Positions 15,813-24,566 of a DNA stretch of 30,994 nucleotides are shown here, piece by piece. Positions within the stretch are counted from its first letter, which is position 1. Every line of letters starts with the position of its first letter. Both the position numbers and the translations under genes were made by a program. The stretch comes from a virus, in IMG/VR virus record IMGVR_UViG_3300038701_000032, positions 1-30,994 of that record. The stretch is one strand, 5' to 3'. Below the pieces are notes generated by a model. The model was given only the letters and a program-made list of their open reading frames with translations, had not been told where the DNA came from and did no database searches.

Positions 15813-17487
15813 TGGCGCTGTCCTTCTCTCCGTCGTCGGCCTCTCGGGTGGCCCCGGACGCGGCGTTGACGCTGTTGTCTTCCATCAGTTCGATGTCGAG
15901 GTCGTCCCGCATCCGCTTCTCTCGTGCAAGCTGAGCATAGACGCGCCGCCAGTCTTTGCCAAGGCGGGCCAATTCGTCCTCGTGGGTGGACAAGCCGAAC
16001 TTGATCCGAAGAGTCGCCGCTTGGGTTTCCTTCAGTTCGTCGATCTGGCCCCGAGCCGCCCCGATCCACTCAGCCTTGCAGAGCGCATCGAACATGAGGT
16101 TCTGGTGGCCGTTGCTGTAGAGCAGGCCCGCTTCCCGAGCACGGAAGGTCTCGATCTCGTCCGCGTTGATCGCCTCTTCCAGCCAGAGCCGGAAAATGAA
16201 GTTCGCTACACGGTCGGCCAGCACCTTCTTCTGGGACTGCATGTGCTTCCACGTGGTCATCACCGCGCCCCGGAAAGAGGCGTAGTTCGACCCACTGAAG
16301 TCGCCAGTCAGTTCTTCGTAGCTGATCCCCAGAAGTCGGGCAGTTGTCCGAAGCAGTGACGCCTCGAAGTCCTGCCCGACCCCGCCGGGGGTGCCCGCTG
16401 GGTGCAAGTGCATCTTCGTGCCGGGGAAGAGGTGCGGAATCTTCACACCATCAATCGCCATGTGCTTCGACGATCCGACATATTCCGAGATCGCGCCGAG
16501 ATAGGCTTCGGCATAGTTGGCAACAGCGTCACCGGCTCCGGTGTTCCCGGCCCCAAGCTGCTGCATGACGACTTCAGTCGGCAGTTCTGATTCGATGGCT
16601 GCCGCGTAGGTGGCGTTGACCACCGCGTTCTGAAGCGTGATGTCCTTGAACTTCTTCCCGATAGCCATCTCTCGGATACCGGCGGTCATCTTCGAGACGG
16701 CTCGGCTCTGATCGATGCGCTGGTGATCCTGCACGTGCAAAATTTGAGCGCGGCCCCACGGCTTACGGAACCCGACCTCGGAGAAGTCCAGTTGATCCGG
16801 CTGCATGATCTGGCCGAAGAAGTCGAAGGGGTGGTGCTTTCGGATGTAAGCCGAGACCGCGCCGCCCCACTTGTCGTGCTTGATGCCGCCCCGAACAAAC
16901 GGGTTGTGCATGTGCTCAGGCGGGGTCAGAAGCCGGTCAGTGTCGATCAGTTGGACCGCTGTGCGGAACTGACGGCGCTGGGTGCTCATCCACTCGGCGG
17001 TCGCAAGGAACTCGCCGCCGAAGAGGAACACGCCAACGGCCAATCGACACATCTCGGTCAGATCGAGTTTCCGGGCAGCGTCCACCCAGCGATGCTCCGA
17101 ATCAGCCCATGTCTGGAACTTGCCCTCGACCTCTGTCTGGAACTCTTCCGCCCGGTCCTCATCCCAGCCGAGAACACGAACGTCTGGGCGGCTGTTGAGC
17201 ATATACATCGCACCCACGATGGAGTCCTTGTGGACCTCCGTGGCGGTGAAGGCGTGCGGGTTGTTGCGGTGCATGTCGCGGGACCGAGCGTCGAGCACGG
17301 CCTTGTCCACGATCTGCTCGCTGTCCGCAGAGACGAGGGGCGGGTTCCAGCGGGCGAGGTCTTTGTCGATCCGGCTCGCTCCGTCGTAGGCCCCTCGGAA
17401 CGCCATGTCGCTCCACTCAGGCCCGACCAGTTCGGCGATGTCTTGCGCCGTCTGCATCTGTTCGGGGGTCTTGACCTGCACCGGCAT
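15796..17487 (-). CDS. Portal protein (lambda gpB family, phage_portal_2)
   Basis: A 563-aa protein starting MPVQVKTPEQMQTAQDIAEL. Family features include the N-terminal region with NPHAFTATEVHKDSIVGAMY, WVDAARKLDLTEMCRLAVG, VQLIDTDRLLTPPEH, the LHVQDHQRIDQSRAVSKM block and YEELTGDFSGSNYASFRGAV. These are hallmarks of lambda-type portals. It forms the 12-fold ring for DNA entry and exit. The ATG at 17487 was chosen because it makes a TGATG junction with the gpW stop and fits the known length (lambda gpB 533 aa). The frame continues open upstream to 17661, but that part overlaps gpW and is an artefact. The C-terminus is acidic and overlaps the protease start. Confidence 0.93.
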   Translation of the reverse strand: MPVQVKTPEQMQTAQDIAELVGPEWSDMAFRGAYDGASRIDKDLARWNPPLVSADSEQIVDKAVLDARSRDMHRNNPHAFTATEVHKDSIVGAMYMLNSRPDVRVLGWDEDRAEEFQTEVEGKFQTWADSEHRWVDAARKLDLTEMCRLAVGVFLFGGEFLATAEWMSTQRRQFRTAVQLIDTDRLLTPPEHMHNPFVRGGIKHDKWGGAVSAYIRKHHPFDFFGQIMQPDQLDFSEVGFRKPWGRAQILHVQDHQRIDQSRAVSKMTAGIREMAIGKKFKDITLQNAVVNATYAAAIESELPTEVVMQQLGAGNTGAGDAVANYAEAYLGAISEYVGSSKHMAIDGVKIPHLFPGTKMHLHPAGTPGGVGQDFEASLLRTTARLLGISYEELTGDFSGSNYASFRGAVMTTWKHMQSQKKVLADRVANFIFRLWLEEAINADEIETFRAREAGLLYSNGHQNLMFDALCKAEWIGAARGQIDELKETQAATLRIKFGLSTHEDELARLGKDWRRVYAQLAREKRMRDDLDIELMEDNSVNAASGATREADDGEKDSANASDA

Positions 17488-17729
17488 CAGAACATTCCCA
17501 CCGACATCGGGCCACTGTGGGCGATGCTCTTGCCGAGGGCTTTCCGCAAGTCGAGGATGTAGGCCCGCAACCGCGTCGAGTTTGCCATCGAGTATTCCAC
17601 CCGCTCGCCGTTCTGATCGACGAAGACGCGGGCGCTCTGGCCGAGTTGCAGTTCGTGCCAAGCGGCCTCGGCCTCAGTCAACCGGGTCTCGAAAACCGCT
17701 CGGTTGTCGGGGGTCACGTCGAACATCAT
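17487..17729 (-). CDS. Head-tail joining protein gpW
   Basis: An 80-aa protein starting MMFDVTPDNRAVFETRLTEA. The centre, AEAAWHELQLGQSARVFVDQ, and the following region, EYSMANSTRLRAYILDLRKA, match the gpW family of small alpha/beta proteins (lambda W is 68 aa). gpW binds under the portal and closes the packaged head before FII and the tail attach. It lies between terminase and portal as in lambda, 11 bases after the terminase stop, and ends on the portal start. Either of two adjacent ATGs could be used. Confidence 0.88.
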   Translation of the reverse strand: MMFDVTPDNRAVFETRLTEAEAAWHELQLGQSARVFVDQNGERVEYSMANSTRLRAYILDLRKALGKSIAHSGPMSVGMF

Positions 17730-17740
17730 GTGCCGTCACC

Positions 17741-19882
17741 TCATGCTAGGTTGGAAGCCAGCTTGCTCAGCGAACTCCGGGGTTTCTTCTCGGCCTCGAA
17801 AGGCTTGGCCTCCACTGTAGGATCAAATACGAGATCGTTCCAGTCCCACTCGGCGGCCCAACCCGGCGGCTCTTCCCAATTGATATGCTCGAACCGTATA
17901 GCTGGAGTCAACAATGCTGCCTCGCAATAGGCCAGCAAGTCCCAGCTTTCGTTCCGATAGTTCTTCGGATTGATCCACCCCTTGCTAGGGTCTTTTACCT
18001 CGACCGTCAACTCAATGTAGAAGTTGTCGTCCAGCCAATCGGGGAAAACGATCTGACCGCCCGGCTCCGTCCGGTCCAGCCGGTTGTTGATCTGGTTCTT
18101 CATCTCGTTGGTGTTGATGAAGAGGACCGGGATTTCCCCACGTGCTCCGGCGTGCCGGTCTTTCCGTTGGCTGTCAGGGTAGTCGATCTTGATTCGGGGG
18201 GCCGTCAAGGTCGAAGCGCCCTTCAGCAGCATGAACCGGCCCGCCCACATGGGGTCCCAGTCATACTCGGCCTCGTCCAGATCATCGGCCACCAGATCGT
18301 CAGGATCGCGGTCGCCGCGACGGAGCCAGCGGACGAACTCATAAGCGTTGGCCGTGAAGCCTTCCGAACCGGCGCTGTCCGAAAGCACGAACCGGATCGC
18401 CATCTCCCGACCGGAGCCGTCCGAGAGCGGATAAGACTTGCCCAAGACCTGCTCTCCGATCAGCTTCCAGTCTTCGGGGTGGGCACCGGGTTTCACCCAG
18501 AGCGCATCGCCATCCTCGTCCAATCGCTTGGACTTTCGGATGTCGAAGCGATCCACGATCACCCGGTCCCCGTTGGGGCAGATACCGTGGACCTGCACCA
18601 CGAAGCGATTCTTCTGAAGGTCGATGGTGGCGATCAGGAAGCGGACGTTGGCCGGGACTTCTCGCATCCCTAGGGGCTTGGCCCGGCCCTTGATCTCTTC
18701 CGGCACCCGAGTGTTCGCCAGTTGCTTGGGAGTGTAGGCTTCCCCCTGATCGGTGTTGACCGTCGTCTTCAGGGCTTCCTCGGAGCCGGTCTGCTCGTAT
18801 TCCTGCTCAGCCGAGAGATAGTTGAAGACCAGCGTCTTCCAGTCGGAGAACGCGGCAGCCACGCCCTTCAGCCAGAAGGACGCGATAGTGGATCGCGGCG
18901 GCTGTCCGACGACGTTGCGGTTCTCGTCGAACATGCAGTTGTCCGGGAGCCAGAGGCCGTTGATGTTCATGTCGAACTTGGAGAACTTGCCCGGTGTCGC
19001 ATCGTGGGGGTGGGCGTGGTTGCAGTGGGGGCAACACATCTCAGCCTGCTCGGCGCTCTCCATCAGGTCCGAGGACTTCGGCCACGAGAGCAGGGCGAAC
19101 GTCGGCTCAAACGGCTGGGCACATTTGGAGCAGAACCAATACCAGCGGCGACGGTCGCCTCGGTTGAACAGGGCCAAGACGCCCTGAGTCGGGGGAGCCT
19201 CGTGCTTGCTCTTGCGAACCCACTTGGGGTTCTCGACGACGAAGCCGGGAGATGATTCGGCCACACACATGCCGTGGCTGCGGAAGGTGGTCGCCCGCTT
19301 CCGGGCAAGGTCGAAGGGGTTGCCTTCGCCGTCCACGTCCATGCTCATCCGGTCGAAGTCCGTGAGCCAAAGACGGGGGATCGGTCGGCCAGACAGTTCG
19401 TTGATCGCAGGCCAACTCATCGTCAGCATCATGCCGGAGCGATACATCTTGTCGAAGGTGTTGTCCGACTGAGTGGTGGGGGCCAGCATCTCGCCGATCT
19501 CCGGGGAATGGCGGTGCAGGCGATCCACCCGGCGCATCGAGAAGTCCCGGCTGGTGGTCCGGGAGGTCTGGATCAGCATCATGTCGGCGGGGTCGCACTT
19601 GGCCGAGTAGCCCAGCCAGTTCGAGAACATATCGGTCTTGCCACACTGGGCGGGACCAGCGAAGACCATGCCCGTGTATCGCTGGCTTTGAAGCACGTTC
19701 ATCGGCTCCACCAGATAGGGAGTCGTGTCGTTGAGCCACGGGCCGACGTAGGAACCGGGGTTGTTGATCTTCCGGTAGGCTTCGGCGGCCTCGGCCACGG
19801 TCATCCGCTGGGCGGGTCGGACGGCTTCGGCGGCCTCGACGATCAAGTTTTCGAGGGTGAAGTTGGGGTCAAATAAGGCCAT
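17741..19882 (-). CDS. Terminase large subunit (lambda gpA / GpA family)
   Basis: The 713-aa protein has an ATPase with Walker A GPAQCGKT (76-83), a Walker B-like LWLTDFD (about 171-177) and the coupling region ATTFRSHGMCVAESSPG. A likely zinc ribbon follows (C251, C254, C284, C287), then the C-terminal nuclease region beginning near LIATIDLQKNRF. Size matches the lambda gpA family (641 aa). It cuts concatemers and powers packaging; lambda relatives cut at cos sites, so cohesive ends are expected. The ATG at 19882 overlaps the end of the small subunit gene by 14 bases. The stop lies 11 bases before gpW. Confidence 0.95.
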   Translation of the reverse strand: MALFDPNFTLENLIVEAAEAVRPAQRMTVAEAAEAYRKINNPGSYVGPWLNDTTPYLVEPMNVLQSQRYTGMVFAGPAQCGKTDMFSNWLGYSAKCDPADMMLIQTSRTTSRDFSMRRVDRLHRHSPEIGEMLAPTTQSDNTFDKMYRSGMMLTMSWPAINELSGRPIPRLWLTDFDRMSMDVDGEGNPFDLARKRATTFRSHGMCVAESSPGFVVENPKWVRKSKHEAPPTQGVLALFNRGDRRRWYWFCSKCAQPFEPTFALLSWPKSSDLMESAEQAEMCCPHCNHAHPHDATPGKFSKFDMNINGLWLPDNCMFDENRNVVGQPPRSTIASFWLKGVAAAFSDWKTLVFNYLSAEQEYEQTGSEEALKTTVNTDQGEAYTPKQLANTRVPEEIKGRAKPLGMREVPANVRFLIATIDLQKNRFVVQVHGICPNGDRVIVDRFDIRKSKRLDEDGDALWVKPGAHPEDWKLIGEQVLGKSYPLSDGSGREMAIRFVLSDSAGSEGFTANAYEFVRWLRRGDRDPDDLVADDLDEAEYDWDPMWAGRFMLLKGASTLTAPRIKIDYPDSQRKDRHAGARGEIPVLFINTNEMKNQINNRLDRTEPGGQIVFPDWLDDNFYIELTVEVKDPSKGWINPKNYRNESWDLLAYCEAALLTPAIRFEHINWEEPPGWAAEWDWNDLVFDPTVEAKPFEAEKKPRSSLSKLASNLA

Positions 19883-20549
19883 GGGTATCCCAGTCTGGAT
19901 CGACGTGATCTGGCAGGACCTCGGCCACGAGAGCAGCGGGGTCGCGGTTGGCTTTCACCAGCATCTCGTCCAGTTCGGCAAGCTGCGGCTTGGTCATGCT
20001 CTCTTTGGCGTTGTCTCGAAGAGAGTCGAACATCTGCTGTTGCAGTTCGTCCGTCATCCGGTTCAACAGTTCCCTCTGGTCCTCGCTCAACCCCGTCTGC
20101 CGTTCGAGGGTGTCGGCCCAGAGTTGGATCGTGAACTTGATGGTCTGGAACATGCTGCCGATCACACCAGCGATGGTCTCCGTTCGCCACAGTTGACCGG
20201 CCTGCTCTTCCCATTTCTGACGCTTCAGTTGGGCGTCCCAGTAGGCGGTCGAGATCGCCGGGGGCAGGTCCTCTTTCTTCAGCTTGCGGATGATCTCGTC
20301 CGGGTCAATCACCGGCTCCACGAGGAACGCGGCGGCCTTCGACAACTCATAGACTGGCTGCTTCCCGGTCACGCCTCGACGTTGGAACCGGAGCACGGGG
20401 CAGTTCGCCAGCTTTCGCCGAACCTTGTTGTGGTCCATGTCGAAGACCTCGGCCAGCGTCATCACCGTCACGCCGCCTCGCAGGGCCTCGACCATGCCCT
20501 GCATCTGCCGCTTCCGGGTTAGGGTCTGTTCTAGTTCTGCCGCGCTCAT
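19869..20549 (-). CDS. Terminase small subunit, Nu1-like (DUF1441 type)
   Basis: A 226-aa protein starting MSAAELEQTLTRKRQMQGMV. An N-terminal winged helix-turn-helix is visible (VTVMTLAEVFDMDHNKVRRK and the following wing). A helical middle with LPPAISTAYWDAQLKRQKW typical of DUF1441/Nu1-like subunits comes next, then a C-terminal helical part. It should recognise the packaging site and recruit the large subunit. I see no P-loop, unlike lambda Nu1. The start overlaps the stop of the SNF2 helicase by four bases (ATGA). The C-terminus ends HGLI, resembling the ends of several replication proteins here. Confidence 0.85.
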   Translation of the reverse strand: MSAAELEQTLTRKRQMQGMVEALRGGVTVMTLAEVFDMDHNKVRRKLANCPVLRFQRRGVTGKQPVYELSKAAAFLVEPVIDPDEIIRKLKKEDLPPAISTAYWDAQLKRQKWEEQAGQLWRTETIAGVIGSMFQTIKFTIQLWADTLERQTGLSEDQRELLNRMTDELQQQMFDSLRDNAKESMTKPQLAELDEMLVKANRDPAALVAEVLPDHVDPDWDTHGLI

Positions 20550-22069
20550 GCCGCCCTCTTCAACCTCACTCTGACGGCATCGGTGATCTGATCCTGCGTT
20601 GTCCCTCGCATCTTCAGCACTTCAACCACGTCCTCGTCGGCTGTCCCTCTCGCCAGTAGCCGGTGGAGAAACACCCGGTCTTCTTTCTGCCCAGAGCGGT
20701 GCAACCGCTTCACGAACTGACGATACAGTTCGAGGCTCCACGTCAGGCCATACCAGACGGCAATGTTGCTCGCCTTCTGGAAGTTCAACCCGTGCCCGGC
20801 GCTTGCCGGGTGGGTCACGAGCATCTTGATTCGCCCATCGTTCCAGTCCCGCATGTCCGACTTCTTCTCGCCGAACACGCGGGCGTAGGGGAACCGCTTG
20901 CATATAGCATCTTTGTCGAATTTGAAGCTATAGGCAACTAGAATTGGACGACCAGCCGCTTCCTCGACGATGGATTCCAGAACGTCCAGCTTCTCGTCGT
21001 GCAGCTTGATCGACTCCTTGGGGAGCCAGTCGTCGATCATCTCGTCCCAGATCGGGCCGGTGTAGATCGAGCCGTTGGCGATCTGAAGTAGCTTCTGGGT
21101 CAAGACCCCCTTGTTGACCGCTTCGATCTCTTCCCGGCCACGGGAGGCCATAACCTCCAACGCCATCTCTTGCTCCATCTCCCGGTAGGCGGCCAGCGCC
21201 TTTTTGGGTAGGCGGACGTGATGATCCCGGACCACGAGGGGTGGCAGGTCCAGATAGTCCTCTTCCTTCAGGCTGAAGAAGATGTCGTCGATCCGGGACA
21301 TGATCGACCGCTCCGCGCCCGGCAGCGGGTGGACGACGCGGGTGTATCGGTCCTCCATGAACCAGCGTTGCTTGTAGGCCGACATAGACGAGCCTAGGCG
21401 CTTGCCTTGGTCGATGGCGAAGATCGGGCCGAAGAGGTCGATCAGGCCGTTGGGGCTGGGCGTGCCGCTCAGGATTACAGCCTTCTTCGTCTTGCCGGAG
21501 ACGCGGGTCAGGCACCCCAACTCGGTCATCCGAGGGTCGGGGGTCTCACCGCTCTTGTTGGGTTTCGGGTTCGTCATCAGGACGCCACGCTTCAGCCTCG
21601 ACCCCTCGTCGTAGACGATCATGTCGAAGTTCCATCGCTTCATGCCGATGCCCTTCAGCAACCAGCGCAGGTTCTCCCGATTGACGATGGTGATCTGGGC
21701 CTTCAGTCGGAGCGCGGCCTTTCGCTCTTCAAGGTCGCCGGTCACGACCCGGTAGGACAGGTCTCGGGCGAAGTCCCACGTCCTGATCTCTTCCGGCCAC
21801 GTCTCTTCGGCCACCCGCAGCGGGGCGATCACAAGGACCTTCTTCACGGTGCCCGCGTCCAGTAGTTGCCGAATCGCCCAGAGAGTCGCGCCGGTTTTTC
21901 CCAGCCCCATCTCGGCCCCGAGGAAAACACCGTCCAGTTCCACGATCTTCTCGGCCATCCACCTCTGGTAGGGCCGGAAGTTGTGCTCGAACAGGATTTG
22001 CTCGGGCGGGTCGTAGATCAGTTCGATGGCCTCAATGTCGTTGAGGTGCTTCGGGTTGACGTGTTTCAT
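20546..22069 (-). CDS. SNF2/SWI2-family DNA helicase-translocase
   Basis: A 507-aa superfamily 2 enzyme with motifs in order: FRPYQRWM (Q/0 region, about 31-38), GAEMGLGKT (Walker A, 51-59), motif II as DEGS (154-157), SGTPSPNG (motif III, 201-208), then HPASAGHGLNFQKAS (motif V) and QFVKRLHRSGQKEDRVF (motif VI). The LHRSGQ form is diagnostic of SNF2 proteins. Phage homologues are found beside polymerases and VRR-NUC nucleases and probably remodel DNA or protein-DNA complexes in replication or recombination. The start overlaps the VRR-NUC stop (ATGA), and the stop overlaps the terminase small subunit start. No accessory domain is seen. Confidence 0.92.
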   Translation of the reverse strand: MKHVNPKHLNDIEAIELIYDPPEQILFEHNFRPYQRWMAEKIVELDGVFLGAEMGLGKTGATLWAIRQLLDAGTVKKVLVIAPLRVAEETWPEEIRTWDFARDLSYRVVTGDLEERKAALRLKAQITIVNRENLRWLLKGIGMKRWNFDMIVYDEGSRLKRGVLMTNPKPNKSGETPDPRMTELGCLTRVSGKTKKAVILSGTPSPNGLIDLFGPIFAIDQGKRLGSSMSAYKQRWFMEDRYTRVVHPLPGAERSIMSRIDDIFFSLKEEDYLDLPPLVVRDHHVRLPKKALAAYREMEQEMALEVMASRGREEIEAVNKGVLTQKLLQIANGSIYTGPIWDEMIDDWLPKESIKLHDEKLDVLESIVEEAAGRPILVAYSFKFDKDAICKRFPYARVFGEKKSDMRDWNDGRIKMLVTHPASAGHGLNFQKASNIAVWYGLTWSLELYRQFVKRLHRSGQKEDRVFLHRLLARGTADEDVVEVLKMRGTTQDQITDAVRVRLKRAA

Positions 22070-22368
22070 ATGAGAGGTGGGCCTCCATTATGACCGGGGG
22101 TCAACCAGAGGATCGCCAGAGCGTCCGAGATGTTGTCGCAGACGTGGACCTCCATGCCCGCCGCTCGCATCCTCCGGTGCTCTCGTAGCTGACCCGTCCG
22201 GGGCTTCTCGCCCGGCTTCTTGAACTCGATATATACCTCCCCCCGATCTCGTCTGGCGAACAGGCGATCCGGGGCATGGCGGCGTCCCTCCCACCGCAGT
22301 TTGCGGACGAAGTATCCGTGTCGCTCAGCCTTCGCTACGACATAGGTCTCGATCCCCGCCTCTCGCAA
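22066..22368 (-). CDS. VRR-NUC nuclease (PD-(D/E)XK)
   Basis: A 100-aa single-domain nuclease. The catalytic pattern is visible as APDR (D34), YIEFKKPGEKPR (E48 and K50) and QLREHRRMRAAG after it, the standard stand-alone phage VRR-NUC arrangement. Such enzymes are thought to resolve branched DNA, as in the related FAN1 nuclease domain. It sits four bases after the polymerase stop and overlaps the helicase start (ATGA), so it is part of the replication/recombination set. The C-terminus reads GGPPLI. Confidence 0.9.
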   Translation of the reverse strand: MREAGIETYVVAKAERHGYFVRKLRWEGRRHAPDRLFARRDRGEVYIEFKKPGEKPRTGQLREHRRMRAAGMEVHVCDNISDALAILWLTPGHNGGPPLI

Positions 22369-22372
22369 GGAA

Positions 22373-24487
22373 TCAGTCTTTCTTAAACACGGTCGAGGTG
22401 AAGCCCGCCGACCCCAGAGGACAGTCGTGTGCCCAGATCGGTGGCTCTTCCATGCAGTCGATCAGGCGTTGAAGATCGCGGTCGGCATCGTCCTCATCGG
22501 ACAGTGCGACGATCTGGTCGTGGACGTGGAGCCGGATGTCGAGGCCGTAGCGGCGATGGGCCAGCATCATGCCGTGGGCCAGCAGGTCCCGGCTGATCGC
22601 TTGGTCCGCGTTCTCCGTCAGCTTGCCGGGGTGGGTCGTCAGCCGCACCCACTGCTTTCGGTCGTCCACACCCATGTAGGTGATGGTGTCCTTCATGTCG
22701 CCCCACGGGGCACGGCGGCGCTCGATCCGGGGCTTGTAGTAGTGGAGATACCGGCCCGAGGGGAGTTGCATCCGCAGGAACGGCCCCTTCATGTCGAAGG
22801 CGATCTGGTCGAACTCGACGCGCTTGCCGGTCTTGATCGCTTTCTTGGCCGCTCGCTCGATCCCATACCAGTAGTCTTTGACCTCGGAGAACTCTCGACG
22901 GAAGGTCTGCACGGACAACTCTGAGTCCTTCAGCGTGAAGTGCTTCACGCCCATGTCCCAAGCGTAGCCCAGCAGCCCGGTCGCCGAGATTTCTCCGGTC
23001 TTGCGATCCTCGAAAACCTTGCCCGCAGAGAGCATGTAGCCACATCCCAGAACGCCCGGCTTGGCGATGGTGCGCTTGGCCCCGTTGCCCGCCTTATACT
23101 CGGCGATCAGGGTCGCGTAGGTCTGGTGGAAAAGATAGGTGGCGAAGTCCACGTAGGGGTCACGGTTGTTCTCGAAGACCGCCAGAATTTTCCGGCAGCG
23201 GGCCAGCCAGCCCAGCACCCGGTTTTCGATGGCGTTCAAGTCAGCGTCGATGAAGACCTTGCCCATGGGGGCCTGTGCGGCGGGCCTGATCGTAGAGGCC
23301 AGCACGTCGAACGTGTTGGGGTAAATCAGTTCGATAGACTCCCGGTCCAACCGAGCGACGTTGGCCGCGTGTATCTCGATCTCTTTCTCGAACTGCTTCT
23401 CGGGGCGGGGGAGGTTCTGGGCTTGGAATAGACGACCGGCCCACCGGGCCGTGCGAGGTGCCCCTGCAAACTGAAGGGTGTTCCGCAGCAGGCCGTCAGC
23501 GCCGTTGCCCTGCGGGTGGGTCGCCCGCAACAGAGCATCGAATTTCTTGATACTGGTCCGGGACAATTCGAGCCGCAGGTCGAGCACATCCACGAGGTCG
23601 CCGTTGGCGCAGTATTCCTCCCACTGGTCCTCTTCCCAGTGCTCCGGCTTGGAGTCGAAGTAGCTGCGGGCCTGCTTCACGTGGCCCTTCAGCATGTCGT
23701 CGAACATATAGCCTTCCCGCTGAAGCCATGGGAGAAGCTGCTGCGGGGACATCGGGTTGGCGAGGCCCGTGATCTCCTGCATCGTGCGGAAGCCGATGGC
23801 ATAGGACTCGTGGTAGAGCGCCGAAGCGTTCCGAACCATGTCGAGGTTGATCGGCAGACCGCGCTGATTGATCGTCTGGTCAAGGTGCCAGAGTGCCCAT
23901 TCTTCAGGGCCGGGATCATAGGGCATCAGCCCCTTCTTGATCGCGGTCTCCGTCACCACGTCGCCTCGGTTATAGCCCAGATACTCTTCCCACTTGTCGA
24001 GACGCTGATACCAGTGGGTTCGGATCATCTGACCCATCGTGGCCTTCCGGCGGCTCTTCTGCCGGATAGAGAAGATTCGCATCAGCTTCTTGCCGTCCGC
24101 GATCTTCAGCTTGTCGTCGCTCAGGCCGAGAGCCGGGCCTGCCTTTTCAAGCTGGCCGGGGAAGCCGCATAGCTGGGCGAGGACCATTGAGTCCTTCCAC
24201 TGGGTCACATCGACCGGGCGCTTCCACACGTTCTGGATGACCTGCATCTCGAAGCTGCTGTTCCAAGCCCATTTCTCAACCTCTGGGTCGTCGAGTGCTT
24301 CTTGGAACTCAGCGGGCGGGTCTTCACCTTCAGCCTCGGACCACTGCCGCACCCTCTGATCGTTGAGCCGATATGCGCCCATGAGGACTTCTGCGCTCGG
24401 ATCGCGGGTGTAGAGGTCAGCCCCCACGTCGCGCAGGTTCAGATCGCAGAATGTTTCAAAATCAAGGGATAAGGTGTCCTTGGGCAT
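22373..24487 (-). CDS. DNA polymerase, family A, with 3'-5' exonuclease domain
   Basis: A 704-aa polymerase starting MPKDTLSLDFETFCDLNLRD. The exonuclease motif I is LDFET (D9, E11). The polymerase motifs are FIDADLNAIENR (motif A, D414), TIAKPGVLGCGY (motif B, K476 and Y484) and HVHDQI (motif C, D657). Motif C has Gln658 where family A enzymes normally have Glu. There is no 5'-3' exonuclease domain. It is the phage replicative polymerase. The frame is open for 63 codons upstream, but that part is low complexity and overlaps the SSB gene; the ATG at 24487 directly before the exonuclease motif, with GGAG upstream, is preferred. A UUCG hairpin lies in the leader. Confidence 0.93.
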   Translation of the reverse strand: MPKDTLSLDFETFCDLNLRDVGADLYTRDPSAEVLMGAYRLNDQRVRQWSEAEGEDPPAEFQEALDDPEVEKWAWNSSFEMQVIQNVWKRPVDVTQWKDSMVLAQLCGFPGQLEKAGPALGLSDDKLKIADGKKLMRIFSIRQKSRRKATMGQMIRTHWYQRLDKWEEYLGYNRGDVVTETAIKKGLMPYDPGPEEWALWHLDQTINQRGLPINLDMVRNASALYHESYAIGFRTMQEITGLANPMSPQQLLPWLQREGYMFDDMLKGHVKQARSYFDSKPEHWEEDQWEEYCANGDLVDVLDLRLELSRTSIKKFDALLRATHPQGNGADGLLRNTLQFAGAPRTARWAGRLFQAQNLPRPEKQFEKEIEIHAANVARLDRESIELIYPNTFDVLASTIRPAAQAPMGKVFIDADLNAIENRVLGWLARCRKILAVFENNRDPYVDFATYLFHQTYATLIAEYKAGNGAKRTIAKPGVLGCGYMLSAGKVFEDRKTGEISATGLLGYAWDMGVKHFTLKDSELSVQTFRREFSEVKDYWYGIERAAKKAIKTGKRVEFDQIAFDMKGPFLRMQLPSGRYLHYYKPRIERRRAPWGDMKDTITYMGVDDRKQWVRLTTHPGKLTENADQAISRDLLAHGMMLAHRRYGLDIRLHVHDQIVALSDEDDADRDLQRLIDCMEEPPIWAHDCPLGSAGFTSTVFKKD

Positions 24488-24507
24488 AGGCGGCTCCGGC
24501 GAGGGTT

Positions 24508-24529
24508 CCCCGAGGCCGAAGCCTCGGGG
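24508..24529 (-). terminator. UUCG-capped hairpin between SSB and DNA polymerase genes
   Basis: On the minus strand CCCCGAGGC and GCCTCGGGG form a perfect 9-bp stem around TTCG. It lies about 20 bases before the polymerase ATG and has no T-run after it. It could cause partial termination or pausing, or protect the 3' end of a processed upstream mRNA, and would tune polymerase relative to SSB. Confidence 0.7.
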
Positions 24530-24550
24530 TGGATGACGAGATAAAGTCGT

Positions 24551-24566
24551 GGTCTCAGATGAGACC
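24551..24566. repeat. 16-bp inverted repeat spanning the SSB stop codon
   Basis: GGTCTCA and TGAGACC are perfect 7-base arms separated by two bases, with the TGA stop of the DUF2815 gene inside. It may be a small RNA stem (5 bp with a 6-base loop), or incidental to the coding of the C-terminal GLI residues. Confidence 0.45.

Noticed and set aside
17488-17661. N-terminal extension of the portal frame
   Set aside because: It overlaps the gpW gene; the start at 17487 forms a TGATG junction and gives the family length.
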